A stretch of DNA of 64,000 nt from Blastomyces gilchristii SLH14081 (taxonomy: Eukaryota > Ascomycota > Eurotiomycetes > Onygenales > Ajellomycetaceae). The notes below the pieces were generated by a model. That model searched no databases, was not told where the DNA came from, and worked only from the letters and a program-made list of their open reading frames with translations. Shown here one piece after another: positions 11,671 to 22,410 of this stretch; the first letter of the stretch is position 1, and each line of letters opens with the position of its first letter. A program made the translations under genes and the position numbers. Location: contig NW_003101682.1 in the NCBI RefSeq assembly GCF_000003855.2, positions 869,178 to 933,177 on the forward strand, read 5' to 3'.

Positions 11671-14660
11671 TGATGAATATATTGATGAAAATAACTGGGA
11701 ATGATCTGAGCTTATATGTGATGAACTAGAGTCAGCAATATTCTCAAGTTCAATTAAAACTGCTGCAGGGCCTGATTCAATTAATCACTTGATTATTCAA
11801 AACACATATTCCTACTTAAAGAATGAATATTTTAAGCTCTTTTTCAATCTCTTGAAAAATGATTATCATTCTGAATGCTGAAGAGAAGCTACTGAAGTCA
11901 TCCTTGCAAAAGCTAATAGAAAAACTTCAATTTCTAAGTCTTATAGAGTAATATCTCTGTTGAACTCTTTGAGAAAAATGCTAGAAAAGATAATAGCTAC
12001 TAGATTAAATTTTATAAGCTCTATTAGGGATTCTCTTCTATTTAATGAATAAATGAAAGATAGAAAACAATGTTCTGCAATTGACACTGTTCTTTCAGTT
12101 ATTCATGATATTCAAGTAGTAAAGCATGAAGACCTGGTCTCAACTGCAGTTTTTATTGATATAAAAGATACATTTGATCATGTTTCAAAGTCTAAGATGA
12201 TTCAAACTTTAAAGATGTTAAAACTATCACTTTCTCTAATAGAATGAGTTAATTATTTTATATCTAAAAGAATTATACAACTATTCTTTGATGAAAGAAA
12301 ACAAGATAAGACTGAGATAAAAAATAGAAGTATCATAAGAATCTGCAATCTCATCTGTTTTATTTGCAATATACACTGCATATCTATTCAAGGATAGAGA
12401 TATGCAAATAGTGAGATCTTCAAGTTATATAGATAATATTGATCTACTCTACAGTTCAAAGACAATCAAAGAGAATTTAGAAGTGATTGAGAAAGCAGTA
12501 AAAAAAATCTTTGTTAGAGCAGATATCAATTTAATTCAATTTAATATGAATAAAACTGAGTTAATTCACTTTTTTCTCAGATTTAATGAGAAAGAACTAA
12601 GTCTAACTCTTTTAAATAAAGAGATTAAACTCAGTTTGAATGTCAAATGACTAGAAGTATAGTTAAACTCTAAGTTGAATTTTAAATATCATATTCAATA
12701 AAGCATCATCAAGACAGAGAGACTACTGAATAGTATAATCAGACTATCAAATACTGAGAGAGGTCTATTCTTTCAGACTATGAGACAGTTATACATAGTC
12801 TGTATTATCTCAGTCGCTTATTATGAAGTTCAAGTTTGATGAAATAATCAAGATAATTTCACTGAACTCTTTCAAAGTTTATAAAACAGAGCTTTGAGAA
12901 GAATTCTGAAAGCATTCAAATCATCTTCTATTAAAGCAATGACAATTGAAGCTTCAATCTCATCTTCTGCTAATCAGTTTGAAAAAGCCTGTATGAACTA
13001 TGCTCTGAGAGTTATAAAGATGAGCTCAAATCATATAATCAGAGAAAGAGTCTCTTCTTCATTTTCATCAGTTAACTCAGAAAATGAACTGAATTGAAAT
13101 AGATTTCTTGATTAAAATAAGAATAATGTTTTAAAGAAAATGCTCTCTCAACTGTATAGACTATGTTCACTTATTAAAAATCAATTTTCTTTATTAAATG
13201 TTAAGAAAATTGATCATGAGAAGATATCTCTCTAAAGAGATAAGCTGAAATCTCTCATAGACTTATAAATATGTGAACTATCTAAAGAGAGAGAATATGA
13301 ACAGTATTGAAAGAAGATCTCTACAATTAATATAAAAGACCCTATTATGATTTACTCAGATGACTTAAAAAATGAGAATTTGAATAGATTAGGCACAGGC
13401 ATTGCTTATACTGAAGATAATATTAATTTTATCTCAGATTTCTGAAATTTAGACTGTGAAGCTGAAATCTTTGATGCTGAACTGTTTACAATAGTGAAAG
13501 CTTTCAAACTCAATGAAATAAAATCTTATAAAAGAGAAAATAGTTTGAAAGAGATATAAGTATTCTCTGATAGTGAAGCTGCTTTAAAAAGACTTAGAAA
13601 TAGTCAGATTCATAATAATCAAATGAATCTTGAACTGATTTTAAACTCTGTTTTGAAAATTTAAAAAAGAATAACATTAAAACTGATAATTTATCTGCAC
13701 TGAGTTCTGACTTATATGAATATTTATGACAATGAATTGGCTGATTCAGCTGCAAAAAAGAGTTCAGAATTGAGCAGATCTATTCAAAAAACAGTGTCCT
13801 GATCTTTCATAAAGAGAAAGATAAAAGAATCTTGTTTAAATAAGTGAAATGAAAGCTGGCAGAAACAAAAGAAGAGCATACATTATTCAAGATTTGAGAT
13901 AAAATCAAAGTGAAAATCTTGTTCAATTAAATGTAAAAAGAAAATATTCTCCTTTATAATTCAGCTGAAACTAGGACATGATTATTTCAAATCCTATATA
14001 CAAAGATTTCATGATAGATTTGATTCAACAGAGTGCTTATTCTGCAATGCAAATGAAAATCCTGAGCATCTTGTAATGCATTGTGCATTATATAATAGTC
14101 TCAGAGTCAGATTGAAGAAGAAGTATGATTTAAATCAATTAAATATGAGATTCATATTCTCAACTGAGACAGAAATTAAATACTTAATAGACTTTCTATC
14201 AGAAACTTAAGCAGCTACAAGAAAATGACTGAATTCAGAAATATCTGAATATGAAGAGATGGAAATTGATTAGATATAGTCTGTTACAACAGCTATACAC
14301 TATATTTTAATATTTTTATTTTTTTGTTATAGTCTCTCTTTACTGTACTTGTTTCTTTCTGTTCTTTTCTATTTATCTGTTTAATGTGTCTATCTTTAAG
14401 ACTATGTTCTCTTTTTCTTTGTCATGATATTTTCAAATGATTTCAAAGTATCAAAAGGTGTTGAAATACTGTAATTTGTAAACAGTTTTTGTATTCTGAT
14501 CTGGAATTTTCTAATTTTTCCATATCTGAAATTGGTAAATGTATAATAGTTGACTCTATAGATATAGGAAAAACCCTGAGAACTAAAGATTATCAGGTAG
14601 ATGTCATAGTCTCTGACTGCATACATCTATAATTGAAGAATATAATAATAATAATAATAA
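11671..14660 (+). mobile_element. LINE copy 1: 5'-truncated Tad1/I-like non-LTR element
   Basis: ORF2 only, starting just upstream of the RT. RT: KTAAGPDSINHLI (about 11,755), SYRVISLLN, KDRKQCSAIDTVLS (about 12,055), VFIDIKDTFDHVSKS, and active site YIDN at 12426-12437 (norm YxDD). RNase H at about 13,350-13,780 with VFSDSEAAL and NELADSAAKK. A C-terminal zinc motif C-x2-C-x7-H-x4-C lies at 14034-14084. The 3' UTR is about 14,275-14,640 and ends in an AAT-repeat tail (14,641-14,660). RT followed by RNase H and a simple-repeat tail fits the fungal Tad1/I group. Stops in all domains show it is dead. No target duplication was found: the left neighbour is the CpG island and the right neighbour is a second LINE 3' UTR. 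Confidence 0.85.
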
Positions 14661-14853
14661 CTGCAATTTGTAAACAGTTTTGATATTCTGAGCTGTAATT
14701 TTCTGATTTTGCATATATGAAATTGGTAAATGTCTAATAGTTAACTTTATAGACATAGGAAAAACCCTGAGAACTTTTAGTTCTCAGGTAGATGTCATAG
14801 TCTCTGACTGCATACATTTATAATTGAAAAATAATAATAATAATGATAATAAT
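14661..14853 (+). repeat. Second, tandem copy of the LINE 3' UTR
   Basis: About 190 bp starting CTGCAATTTGTAAACAG repeats the last part of LINE copy 1 (from about 14,469) and ends in its own AAT/GAT-rich tail (about 14,831-14,853). It keeps the perfect 3' UTR hairpin that copy 1 has lost. It could be a short LINE insertion into the tail of copy 1, or a product of template jumping. Confidence 0.75.
14766..14788 (+). other. LINE 3' UTR hairpin, perfect 9-bp stem
   Basis: CCTGAGAAC (14766-14774), loop TTTTA, GTTCTCAGG (14780-14788). The same stem, on the minus strand, is at 38094-38116 (perfect) and 31954-31976 (one mismatch). In LINE copy 1 (about 14,576-14,598) it is broken by mutation. Confidence 0.75.
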
Positions 14854-15356
14854 AAAGAGTAATTGCAGACTGTGAATATCTTACTTCTACAATTCTACAG
14901 AGTTAATGAAAGAATGAAAAATTTCTTACAACTCTACAGTGTCAAACAATGATGATTTATAAGAATAAGTGAAAGATTAACTCACAAATACTTCTCTTTA
15001 ATAAGAATGATTTCATGAGAAGTGATTCATCTGCAGAATAAATCTGTGTGACAGCTATATAAGAATCTCACAGAAAAATAATTGAAGATTAACTAGAACT
15101 CTTCAGATTGAAAGATGCAAAATGAATCTGTGTGATAATTATATAAGAATCTTATGAAAATGATTGAGAGTCAACTGAAACTCTTCTATATGAAAGATGT
15201 GAGATGAATCTGTATAATAGTCAGAGAAAGATCTACAGGTTATAAAGAATTTCATAGAATAAGAAACTGAGTGACAGACTCTTTTTTCTTTATAATAATA
15301 AGGGATTTTTCCTCACTGAGATTTTTTATAGATATGAAGAATTTTTAGTAAGTATT

Positions 15357-15364
15357 ACTGCAGT
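15357..15364. repeat. Target duplication of MITE M1 (ACTGCAGT)
   Basis: Perfect 8-bp repeat; the second copy is at 15872-15879. The empty site is seen in B1 as CACTGCAGTGCTGAGC near 8,160-8,176. Confidence 0.92.
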
Positions 15365-15871
15365 TAGACTAACCGTGTGACCGTGTCTGAGATCAGAATC
15401 AGAATATTTGATAGTCTTATTATCAATTTAACTGATCTTATTACACAGTTTTAACATTAGATAGTAGTCTTATACTATCTCAGTGAGACTTACTGTCTAC
15501 TCTTATCATATTTTTCAAATAAGACTATAATTTCCACTTCTCAATTTAAATTATTTTTATTGCTTTCAATCACTTTAAATCTCATTTGAGTGTTATTAAA
15601 AAGTGTTACTTTTTAAAAAATTAAAAATAGTCTAAAAAAAAACCTTAAAATATCTAAAAATAGTAACTTTATGTCAAGAATGAGACTAAATGAAACTAAA
15701 TGAGATCACTTTCTTATTTTTTCTAAGTCATGGTCTCATTTTGAGATCTGATATATAGTCACTTTGCATGTTTTTTTAATGATTAGTCTCAGTGAAATTC
15801 ACATCAAGAAATGTATGAGAGCAGATTAAATAAGATTAAATGTGAAATTCATAATTCTGTTGATCAGTCTA
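15365..15871 (+). mobile_element. MITE M1 (hAT-like, non-autonomous)
   Basis: 507 bp, begins TAGACTAACCGTGTGACC and ends CAGTCTA, in gypsy B2. No coding region. Strongly mutated relative to M2 (GACC now GACT/GATC, AACC now AATC). Ends and duplication define it precisely. Confidence 0.9.
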
Positions 15872-15948
15872 ACTGCAGTGCTGAGCCTGATTCTACGAAA
15901 TAACTCAGTGAAAGACTTCACATATAAAGTCTTAGATAGAGAAGAATA

Positions 15949-16206
15949 TGTAAGAAATCTCACTTCTTACAGATTCTTTATCTCTATTTCTATCTCTTAT
16001 ATAATTAATAGAGTTAGCAGCTCTTGACTACACATAACTATATAGACTGAAGTTTGTGAATACTATTCATAACTCAGCTTAAATGCTATTATACATTTAA
16101 TCTCTACATTTTATCTTTCTATTATAAATACTTCTAGTAGTTAACAGTATATATCACATCAAGCTGCAAACATCTGAATAATCACCTGCAAGCACTTATT
16201 CTTATA
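15949..16206 (+). repeat. 3' LTR of gypsy B2
   Basis: 258 bp, TGTAAGAAATCT...CTTATTCTTATA; the terminal CA has decayed to TA. The right flank ATATC has no partner because the 5' end is lost. Confidence 0.88.
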
Positions 16207-16299
16207 ATATCAGAGAATCAATATCTCTTCTGTAATAATTAATTAATCATCTTCTTCTATATAAATAATATCATTATTTTATTATAATAACAAGATTCA
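16207..16299. other. AT-rich DNA between B2 and C1
   Basis: No feature recognised. Together with 20,472-20,809 and 26,975-27,844 it is the DNA into which C1 and C2 inserted. The last five bases (ATTCA, 16295-16299) are the C1 target duplication. Confidence 0.6.
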
Positions 16300-16613
16300 T
16301 GTAGCGGGCTGCGTCTGATTAATTATATAGACTACTTCATTACACTTCATAGATTCCGCTGAAAGCTTCAATTCTCAGTTACTGATTCTCAGCTGAAAAA
16401 AACTTATGAAATTTCTATTCTTCTGCTCTGAAGCTTCACTGTGTACATGAAATCTCTATTCTTTCACTCTGAAGCTTCACTGTGTACATGTATAAATATT
16501 CACTTCAATGACTGATTCTCACACTTTCTCTTTTTTTCTTCTCTAATGTTTTTCACTTTGTTATATAAAATCTATGAATATCATATCAATCTATTCAATG
16601 TAGGCCTCTTACA
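16300..16613 (+). repeat. 5' LTR of gypsy C1, with internal 41-bp tandem duplication
   Basis: 314 bp, TGTAGCGGGCTGCG...GGCCTCTTACA. A 41-bp unit ending CTTCACTGTGTACAT occurs twice (16408-16448 and 16449-16489); the 3' LTR has it once and is correspondingly shorter (273 bp). Confidence 0.9.
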
Positions 16614-16959
16614 CTTGAAAACTGTTCATTGTCTTCTTATTAGATATGATTACTCACTGAGGTATCTGAATATATAATAATATATAAGAAATAACAGAAA
16701 TGAATAATCAGTTAAGCAGACACTGAGTTACAATCAGTTAAGCAGATATTGAGTCTCTAGATAGAAGCTTACTTATCAGTTACTCTGATTCTGTAATAAG
16801 ATCTTATAAAAAGAACAAGATCTTATAAGAGAATATCAGTAAAGAATCTGAGAGTTCTGACATCTTAAATATATAAGATATTTATATGATTACATTTCTT
16901 CTGATTTCACAGATATCATATATCTGATAAGTGATACAGCTATGTCTACTGATAATATG

Positions 16960-19900
16960 AGAGAACTCTTAAATACAAGTATAAATACAGTGTCACAGTG
17001 ACTCTGAGTAATGTTGAAATTATAACAGCAACAGATAGCTGATATGCATGCAACTTAATAATGTTAATATAAGAAAATTCAATAATTATCTCAATAAGAA
17101 ATCTCTGCATAGATAATTTTAACACTGACTAAATCAGATATAAATCTGATATAAGTACTGAAGAAATGTCTAGATACTTCTGTATATTTCAATACTTCTG
17201 ATCTCACTCTCTATTCATTATGAAGATTGAAAATGCTTGTGAAACTAAGTATAGATGAAGATGTCATCAGTTCATTAACTAATCAGAATTGATATATTCA
17301 TGATTAATTAAAAGATCACATGAAACAGAAGTTTCATTCATAAATGAAAGTATGTAAATCAGTGTTATATACATCTGATAATATTATCAGATATCTCAAT
17401 ATTCTGTTCAGAGATACTGCTATACAGCAGAAAGCATTAGATTGATTACAGAGTACTTAACAGAGAAATACTTCTCTTGTTACATTCATCTCTGACTTTG
17501 ATATCAAGATTCTAGAAGCAGATGATTAATCTTGAGAGAATTAAATAAAGATTAGCATGCTTAAGAAGACACTAACTTTCAAACTTCTACAGACTCTTAT
17601 AAGTGTAGATAAAAATCAGACTTATAAAGCCTGCTGCATACAACTCTGAATATTGAATGACTGTCTTATCAAACTTAAGAGTATACAGAACAGTAGCAGA
17701 AGATGTTATATCTCAGTCACTTATACATCTACAGTAAAGAATAATAATAATAATAATAAGCAAGATATTATGAATTGAGTAGACTTGAATATCTATGCAT
17801 AAGTAAGAGTTTCTACTGTCTGAACAGACTTCTGAGTTTCTGAAATCACTTCTGAAAAAGTCACTGATCAATGTCAATGAGAAGTGTGTATTAACTGTAA
17901 CTAATCAGAATACATTTCTTTCAACTGCTAATCAGCCTACATGTCTCCTCACTTAAAGAATAAATCAGCGCCAGTCTGTGCCAACCATGTCACATTGAAG
18001 AAGAATTTGACGAAAGATAACTATAAGAATCCCTCAGTGAAACAGAAAAAAGATTAACTTCTGTTCAAATTCACAAGCAGAAGCTTGAAAAGGTCAGACA
18101 ATAATGATTTAAAGAGAAAATAGCAATGAATGCGATTCTTGTATCTACTGTAGTAGATAATATGTATAATATGAAAGTCATAATAGACAGTGATCTATGC
18201 CACTATGCAATATGATGATGAAGATGTCTTGTGATCATGCATCTTCATGTCTAAGAAACTGAGTTCCGCTGAATGCAATTATGAGATCTATGATAAGAAA
18301 CTTCTCATGATCATATACTATCTAGAAGAATGAAACTCTGAACTTCAAAGTGTCTTTAAATTTGAGATAATCACAGATTATAAGAATCTTAAGCATTTCA
18401 CAATTACTTATAAGCTTACTGAACAGCAGATGTGATGATCTAATCTATTAAGCTGTTTTCATTTCATAATATACTACTGCTCTGGCAGTCAGAACTTGAT
18501 AGCAGATGCTCTCTCATGACAAGAGTAAGACATGTCATGCAATATAACAGATATGTACTGAATAAACTGAGAACACTGACTCTTGAATTCAAAGATATTA
18601 GTTGATCAAGATGAAACAATTCATGACACTATATATACTCCTTCAATTAGAATATTCTCTCTTTGAACTATTACTAATACCTTAACTTCTCTCAAATCTA
18701 CACAAAATAAATTGTGATATAGAACAGCTTAAACTGATGAACTTCTTCAAGTACTTACTGACGCAGTATATTAAGAAGTGCTCTGATTTCTCTCAGAACT
18801 ATGTATAAGAACTGACATCTCAGAATACTCAATTGATGATAATAATACTCTATGATTCTGTGAATAAAACTGAGTCTCTCACTCTGAAATCTTATGCACT
18901 CAGATAATGTAAGAGAAGCATGATTTATATATAACTGATTATTCAGATTATGAACAACTGTACTGAATGATCTCTTGAGAATTCTACTGATCTGAGATAT
19001 TAAACAGTATCAGATACTTTATCTGAAACTGCAATTATTATTCTTTCATTATCTTGTAAAAGACCTGTAGAAAAGGTCTACTAAAATCACTTAATATCTC
19101 TGATAGAATCTGATGAGATATAGTAATTGACTTCACTGTTAATCTCTTTCAGAGTAAGAATTATAAGAATGTTCTGATCATCATTAACTGATTGAGTAAA
19201 GACATAATATTAAAGTCTTGTAATAAGATGAATACTGAGTAAGTTACTGAAGTCTTTCTATGAAGTTCATTCTATTAAATGTATAACTTACGGAGATCTA
19301 TAGTATCTGATTAAGACTGTCAATGTGTAAGTACTCTCTGAACAGAAATCAGTCAAGTTGTCAAGATTATACACTCTTTATTAACTGTCTATCATTCTGA
19401 GATCAATGATGTATTAGAATGAATAATTCAGACTATAAAAAACTATCTTTATAAGTTCTGTAATCATTCATAGAATGATTGATATAATCTTCTTCTATAT
19501 ACAGAGATTACTATTAATGATTGAGATACTATTTTAACAGATATAAGCCTGTTCTTTCTTATACATAGTTATCACATGAAAATATTGAATATTTTAGAGA
19601 TCATACATTTCATGTCAAATCTGTGCAGTTCAATTCAGATTGCTGATAATATGGTAATAAAGCTTTAAGATACCTGCAACTGAGCAGAAGTCTTCATGAC
19701 AAGTACTAAATAAGATTAAGAGAATCAGATTAATATTCACTGAGATCTCACTGAGTAATATATAATAGAAGATCTGATGTAATTGAATCTTAAGAATACA
19801 CAGATCACACACTCATCTCATACATTGAATTACTATTATATCAAGTATAAAGTGATAGAAGTTCTAGATAGTCATAACTACTATCTTAACATATTATTAG

Positions 19901-20170
19901 AAATTCATAATGTCTTTTATATAAGCTTACTTTATCATATCATTACTGATTCATTCTCTTCTTAACTGACTTCTAACTGACAGTTATCAGAGATTGTAGA
20001 AGAAGACAATGAACTTGAGTGAGAGATTGAAGATATTTATAATAAGAGATTCTGCAGCTGTGACTGATAATATCTTATAAAATGAGTTAGCTATGATTAT
20101 CTGATCTGAACTTCAAGCTCTGTATTATCTAAAACAGTGACTCTTGATCAATGAACACTACACACAATCT
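16960..20170 (+). pseudogene. Gypsy C1 gag-pol remnant
   Basis: Gag from about 16,960 with zinc knuckle CINCN*SEYISFNC at 17887-17928 (His now Tyr). At about 18,200-18,212 the start of the protease (TVIYATMQ) joins RNase H sequence directly ([19 protein letters not shown], about 18,249-18,305); protease body and RT are absent. RNase H end with GSQNLIADALS near 18,490-18,520; integrase about 19,080-19,560; chromodomain-like NELE*EIEDI...YLIK*VSYD at about 20,010-20,105. Stops throughout. The leader between the LTR and gag (about 16,614-16,960) contains no gene. Confidence 0.82.
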
Positions 20171-20193
20171 CATCTCTGAAAAGAAAGAATTAA

Positions 20194-20466
20194 TGTAATG
20201 AGCTGCATCTGATCAATTATATAGACTATTTCATTACACTTCATAGATTTCACTGAAAGCTCTGATTCTCAGTCATTAATTCTCAGGTGAAAATAACTTA
20301 TGAAATTTCTATTCTTTCACTCTGACGCTTTACTGCATATATATATAAATAATCACTTCAATTATCAATTTCCACACTTTCTCTTTTTTCCTTCTCTAAC
20401 ATTTTTCACTTTGTTATATAAGATCTATAAATATCATATCAATCTATTCAATGTAGGTCTCTTACA
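20194..20466 (+). repeat. 3' LTR of gypsy C1
   Basis: 273 bp, TGTAATGAGCTGCATCTG...GGTCTCTTACA, followed by the target duplication ATTCA at 20467-20471. Confidence 0.9.
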
Positions 20467-20471
20467 ATTCA

Positions 20472-20809
20472 GAAGAAAGAGATTAACTAGTTAAAGATTT
20501 TAAAAATGCCTACAAGATCTATCAGATAGAAGATTTGAAATGATTTCTCAACATGTGAATAATATATAATTATTTCAACTTAAAGCTCTGACAATATTAG
20601 AATGTCTATATTAATAAAATAGTTAATATATATTATCTTATACACATGTGTAAGATCTATATCTCACTTACTAATACTCTGTTAGAGTCTTTTAACAAGT
20701 TAGTTATATCTGTAAAAATTTATTATTATTAGTAATATATCAGCTTTTACATCTATTCAGCAGTGATAACTTACTCTGATATTATATATACAATGAATAA
20801 GCTAGCTAT
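20472..20809. other. AT-rich DNA between C1 and C2
   Basis: About 340 bp with no recognisable coding or repeat homology in the window. The last five bases, GCTAT (20805-20809), duplicate at 26970-26974. Confidence 0.6.
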
Positions 20810-21118
20810 TGTAAGGGCCCTACGCCGAATAGATCGGTATTATATTGATAGATCTTATATAACAAAGAGAAAAACATGAGAGAAGGAAAGAAAGAGAAAG
20901 TGTGAAAATCAGTGATCAGAGTGAGTATTTATATGTGTATGTGATGATGTATACAGTGAAGCTTCAGGGCAGAAGAATCTATACGTGTCTGTGACAGCTG
21001 AGGATCAGTGATCAAGAATGGCCGAGAATCAAAGTGTATATGTTTGAGAATGAAGTGATTGAAATCTGTGAAGTGTAACAGAATAGTCTATATCATTGAT
21101 CAGGTACAGCCTGCCACA
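20810..21118 (-). repeat. 3' LTR of gypsy C2
   Basis: 309 bp, on the plus strand TGTAAGGGCCCTACGCCGAA...GCCTGCCACA. Keeps CpG near its left end. Confidence 0.9.
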
Positions 21119-21896
21119 TTAGTTCTTTCTTTTCAGAAGCAGTTCTCATCAGTCAAGGACTGCTGTTTCAAATAATGCAGAACTCAGAGTTCAGGTCAGA
21201 TAATCATACTTAACTCATTTCATAAGATATTGTCAGCTGCAGCTGTAGAATCTCTTATCAAGAATATTCTCAATCTCTCACTCAAGCTCATTCTCTTCTT
21301 CTATGATGTCTGGCAGCTGTCAGTCAGAAGTCAGTTGAGAAGAGAATGAGTCAGTGATGACACAGTGAAGCAAGCTTATATAAAAGATGTTATGAATTTC
21401 TGATGATGTGTTAAGACAGTAGTTATGACTATCTAGAACTTCTATCACTTTATATCTGATATGATGGTAATCTTGCATATAAGATAGACATGTAGTTTAC
21501 ATATTCTTAAGATTCAATTATATCAGATCTTCTGTCTTATATTATTCAGTGAGATCTCAGTGAACATTGATTTGATCTTCTTAATTCTATTTAACACTTG
21601 CTATGAAGGCTTCTGCTCAATCACAGACATCTCAGAGTTTTATTACTATATTATCAGTGATCTGAATCAGACTGTGAGAGTTCAGTATAAACTGTGTAGT
21701 CTCTAGAAGATCTAATATCTTCATATGATATTTATATGTAAGAAAGAACAGGCTTATATCTGTTGAAATGATATCTTGATTATTAATAGCAATCTCTGTG
21801 TGTAGAAGAAGATTATATCAGTCATCTTATAAGTGATTACAGAACTTACAAAGATAATTCTTTACAGTCTGAATTATCTGTTCTGATGCATCATCA

Positions 21897-21904
21897 GTCT
21901 CAGA
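21897..21904. repeat. Target duplication of MITE M2 (GTCTCAGA)
   Basis: Perfect 8-bp repeat; second copy 22411-22418. The empty site is present in C3 (about 35,850) and C4 (about 45,998) as CAGTCTCAGAGTGATAGA. Confidence 0.95.
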
Positions 21905-22410
21905 TAGACTGACCGTGTGACCGTGTCTGCCACCAGAACCAGATTTTTTAATAGTCTCATTACCAATTCAACTGATCCCATTACACAGTTTTAACATTAG
22001 ATAGTAGTTTCATACTGTCTCAGTGAAACTTACTGTCTACTCTTATCACATTTTCCAAATGAGACCATGATTTCCACTTCTCAATTTAAATTATTTTTAT
22101 TGCTTTAAATGACTTTAAATCTCATTTGAGCGTTACCAAAAAGCGTTACTTTTTAAAAAATTAAAAATAGTCTAAAAAAAACCTTAAAATGTCTAAAAAT
22201 AGTAACTTTATGTCAAGAATGGGACTAAATGAGACCAAATGAGACCACTTTCTCATGTTTTTCAAGTCATGGTTTCATTTTAAGATCTGATATATAGTCA
22301 CTTTACATGTTTTTTTGATAGCCAGTCCCAGCGGGATTCACGCCAAGAAATGTATGGGACCAGACCAAATGAGACCAAAGGTGAAATTCATGGTCCCGGC
22401 GGCCAGTCTA
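21905..22410 (+). mobile_element. MITE M2: least-mutated copy of the family
   Basis: 506 bp. Left end TAGACTGACCGTGTGACC; right end, read inward, TAGACTGGCCGCCGGGACC: 14 of the first 18 positions match, giving short imperfect terminal inverted repeats. No open frame of note. Contains repeated AAATGAGACC motifs (22,222-22,245 and 22,365-22,378) and a central AT-rich part. Retains CpG, CC and GG, so it is the best template for a consensus. An 8-bp duplication and TAG-type ends fit the hAT superfamily; no transposase copy is visible in the window. Confidence 0.92.

Larger units (their letters stand above)
14854..16206 (+). mobile_element. Gypsy B2: 3' fragment with 3' LTR, split by a MITE
   Basis: Starts abruptly after the LINE tail at AAAGAGTAATTGCAG, equivalent to about 7,742 in B1, and continues through the 3' non-coding segment, a decayed purine tract (about 15,935-15,946) and the LTR. 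MITE M1 with its duplication interrupts it at 15,365-15,879. More heavily mutated than B1: many CA/TG positions are now TA. The 5' part of the element is absent, so a deletion or rearrangement happened at about 14,854. Confidence 0.85.
16300..20466 (+). mobile_element. Gypsy C1: chromovirus with internal deletion
   Basis: 4,167 bp, LTRs 16300-16613 and 20194-20466, flanked by ATTCA (16295-16299 and 20467-20471). Shorter than C2 because about 1.6 kb between the start of protease and RNase H is missing. It retains gag, part of RNase H, integrase and chromodomain, all with stops. It could only have moved with help from a full C element, or was deleted after insertion. Confidence 0.92.

Noticed and set aside
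11437..11673. 78-codon plus-strand open frame over the CpG island
   Set aside because: Begins inside gypsy A (antisense) and ends at the LINE edge, so it spans a junction of three sources.
15365..15871. MITE as a solo LTR or a Tc1/mariner element with a TA duplication
   Set aside because: The bases outside TAGACTG...CAGTCTA repeat over eight positions in all four copies, too long for TA-type or 5-bp LTR duplications.
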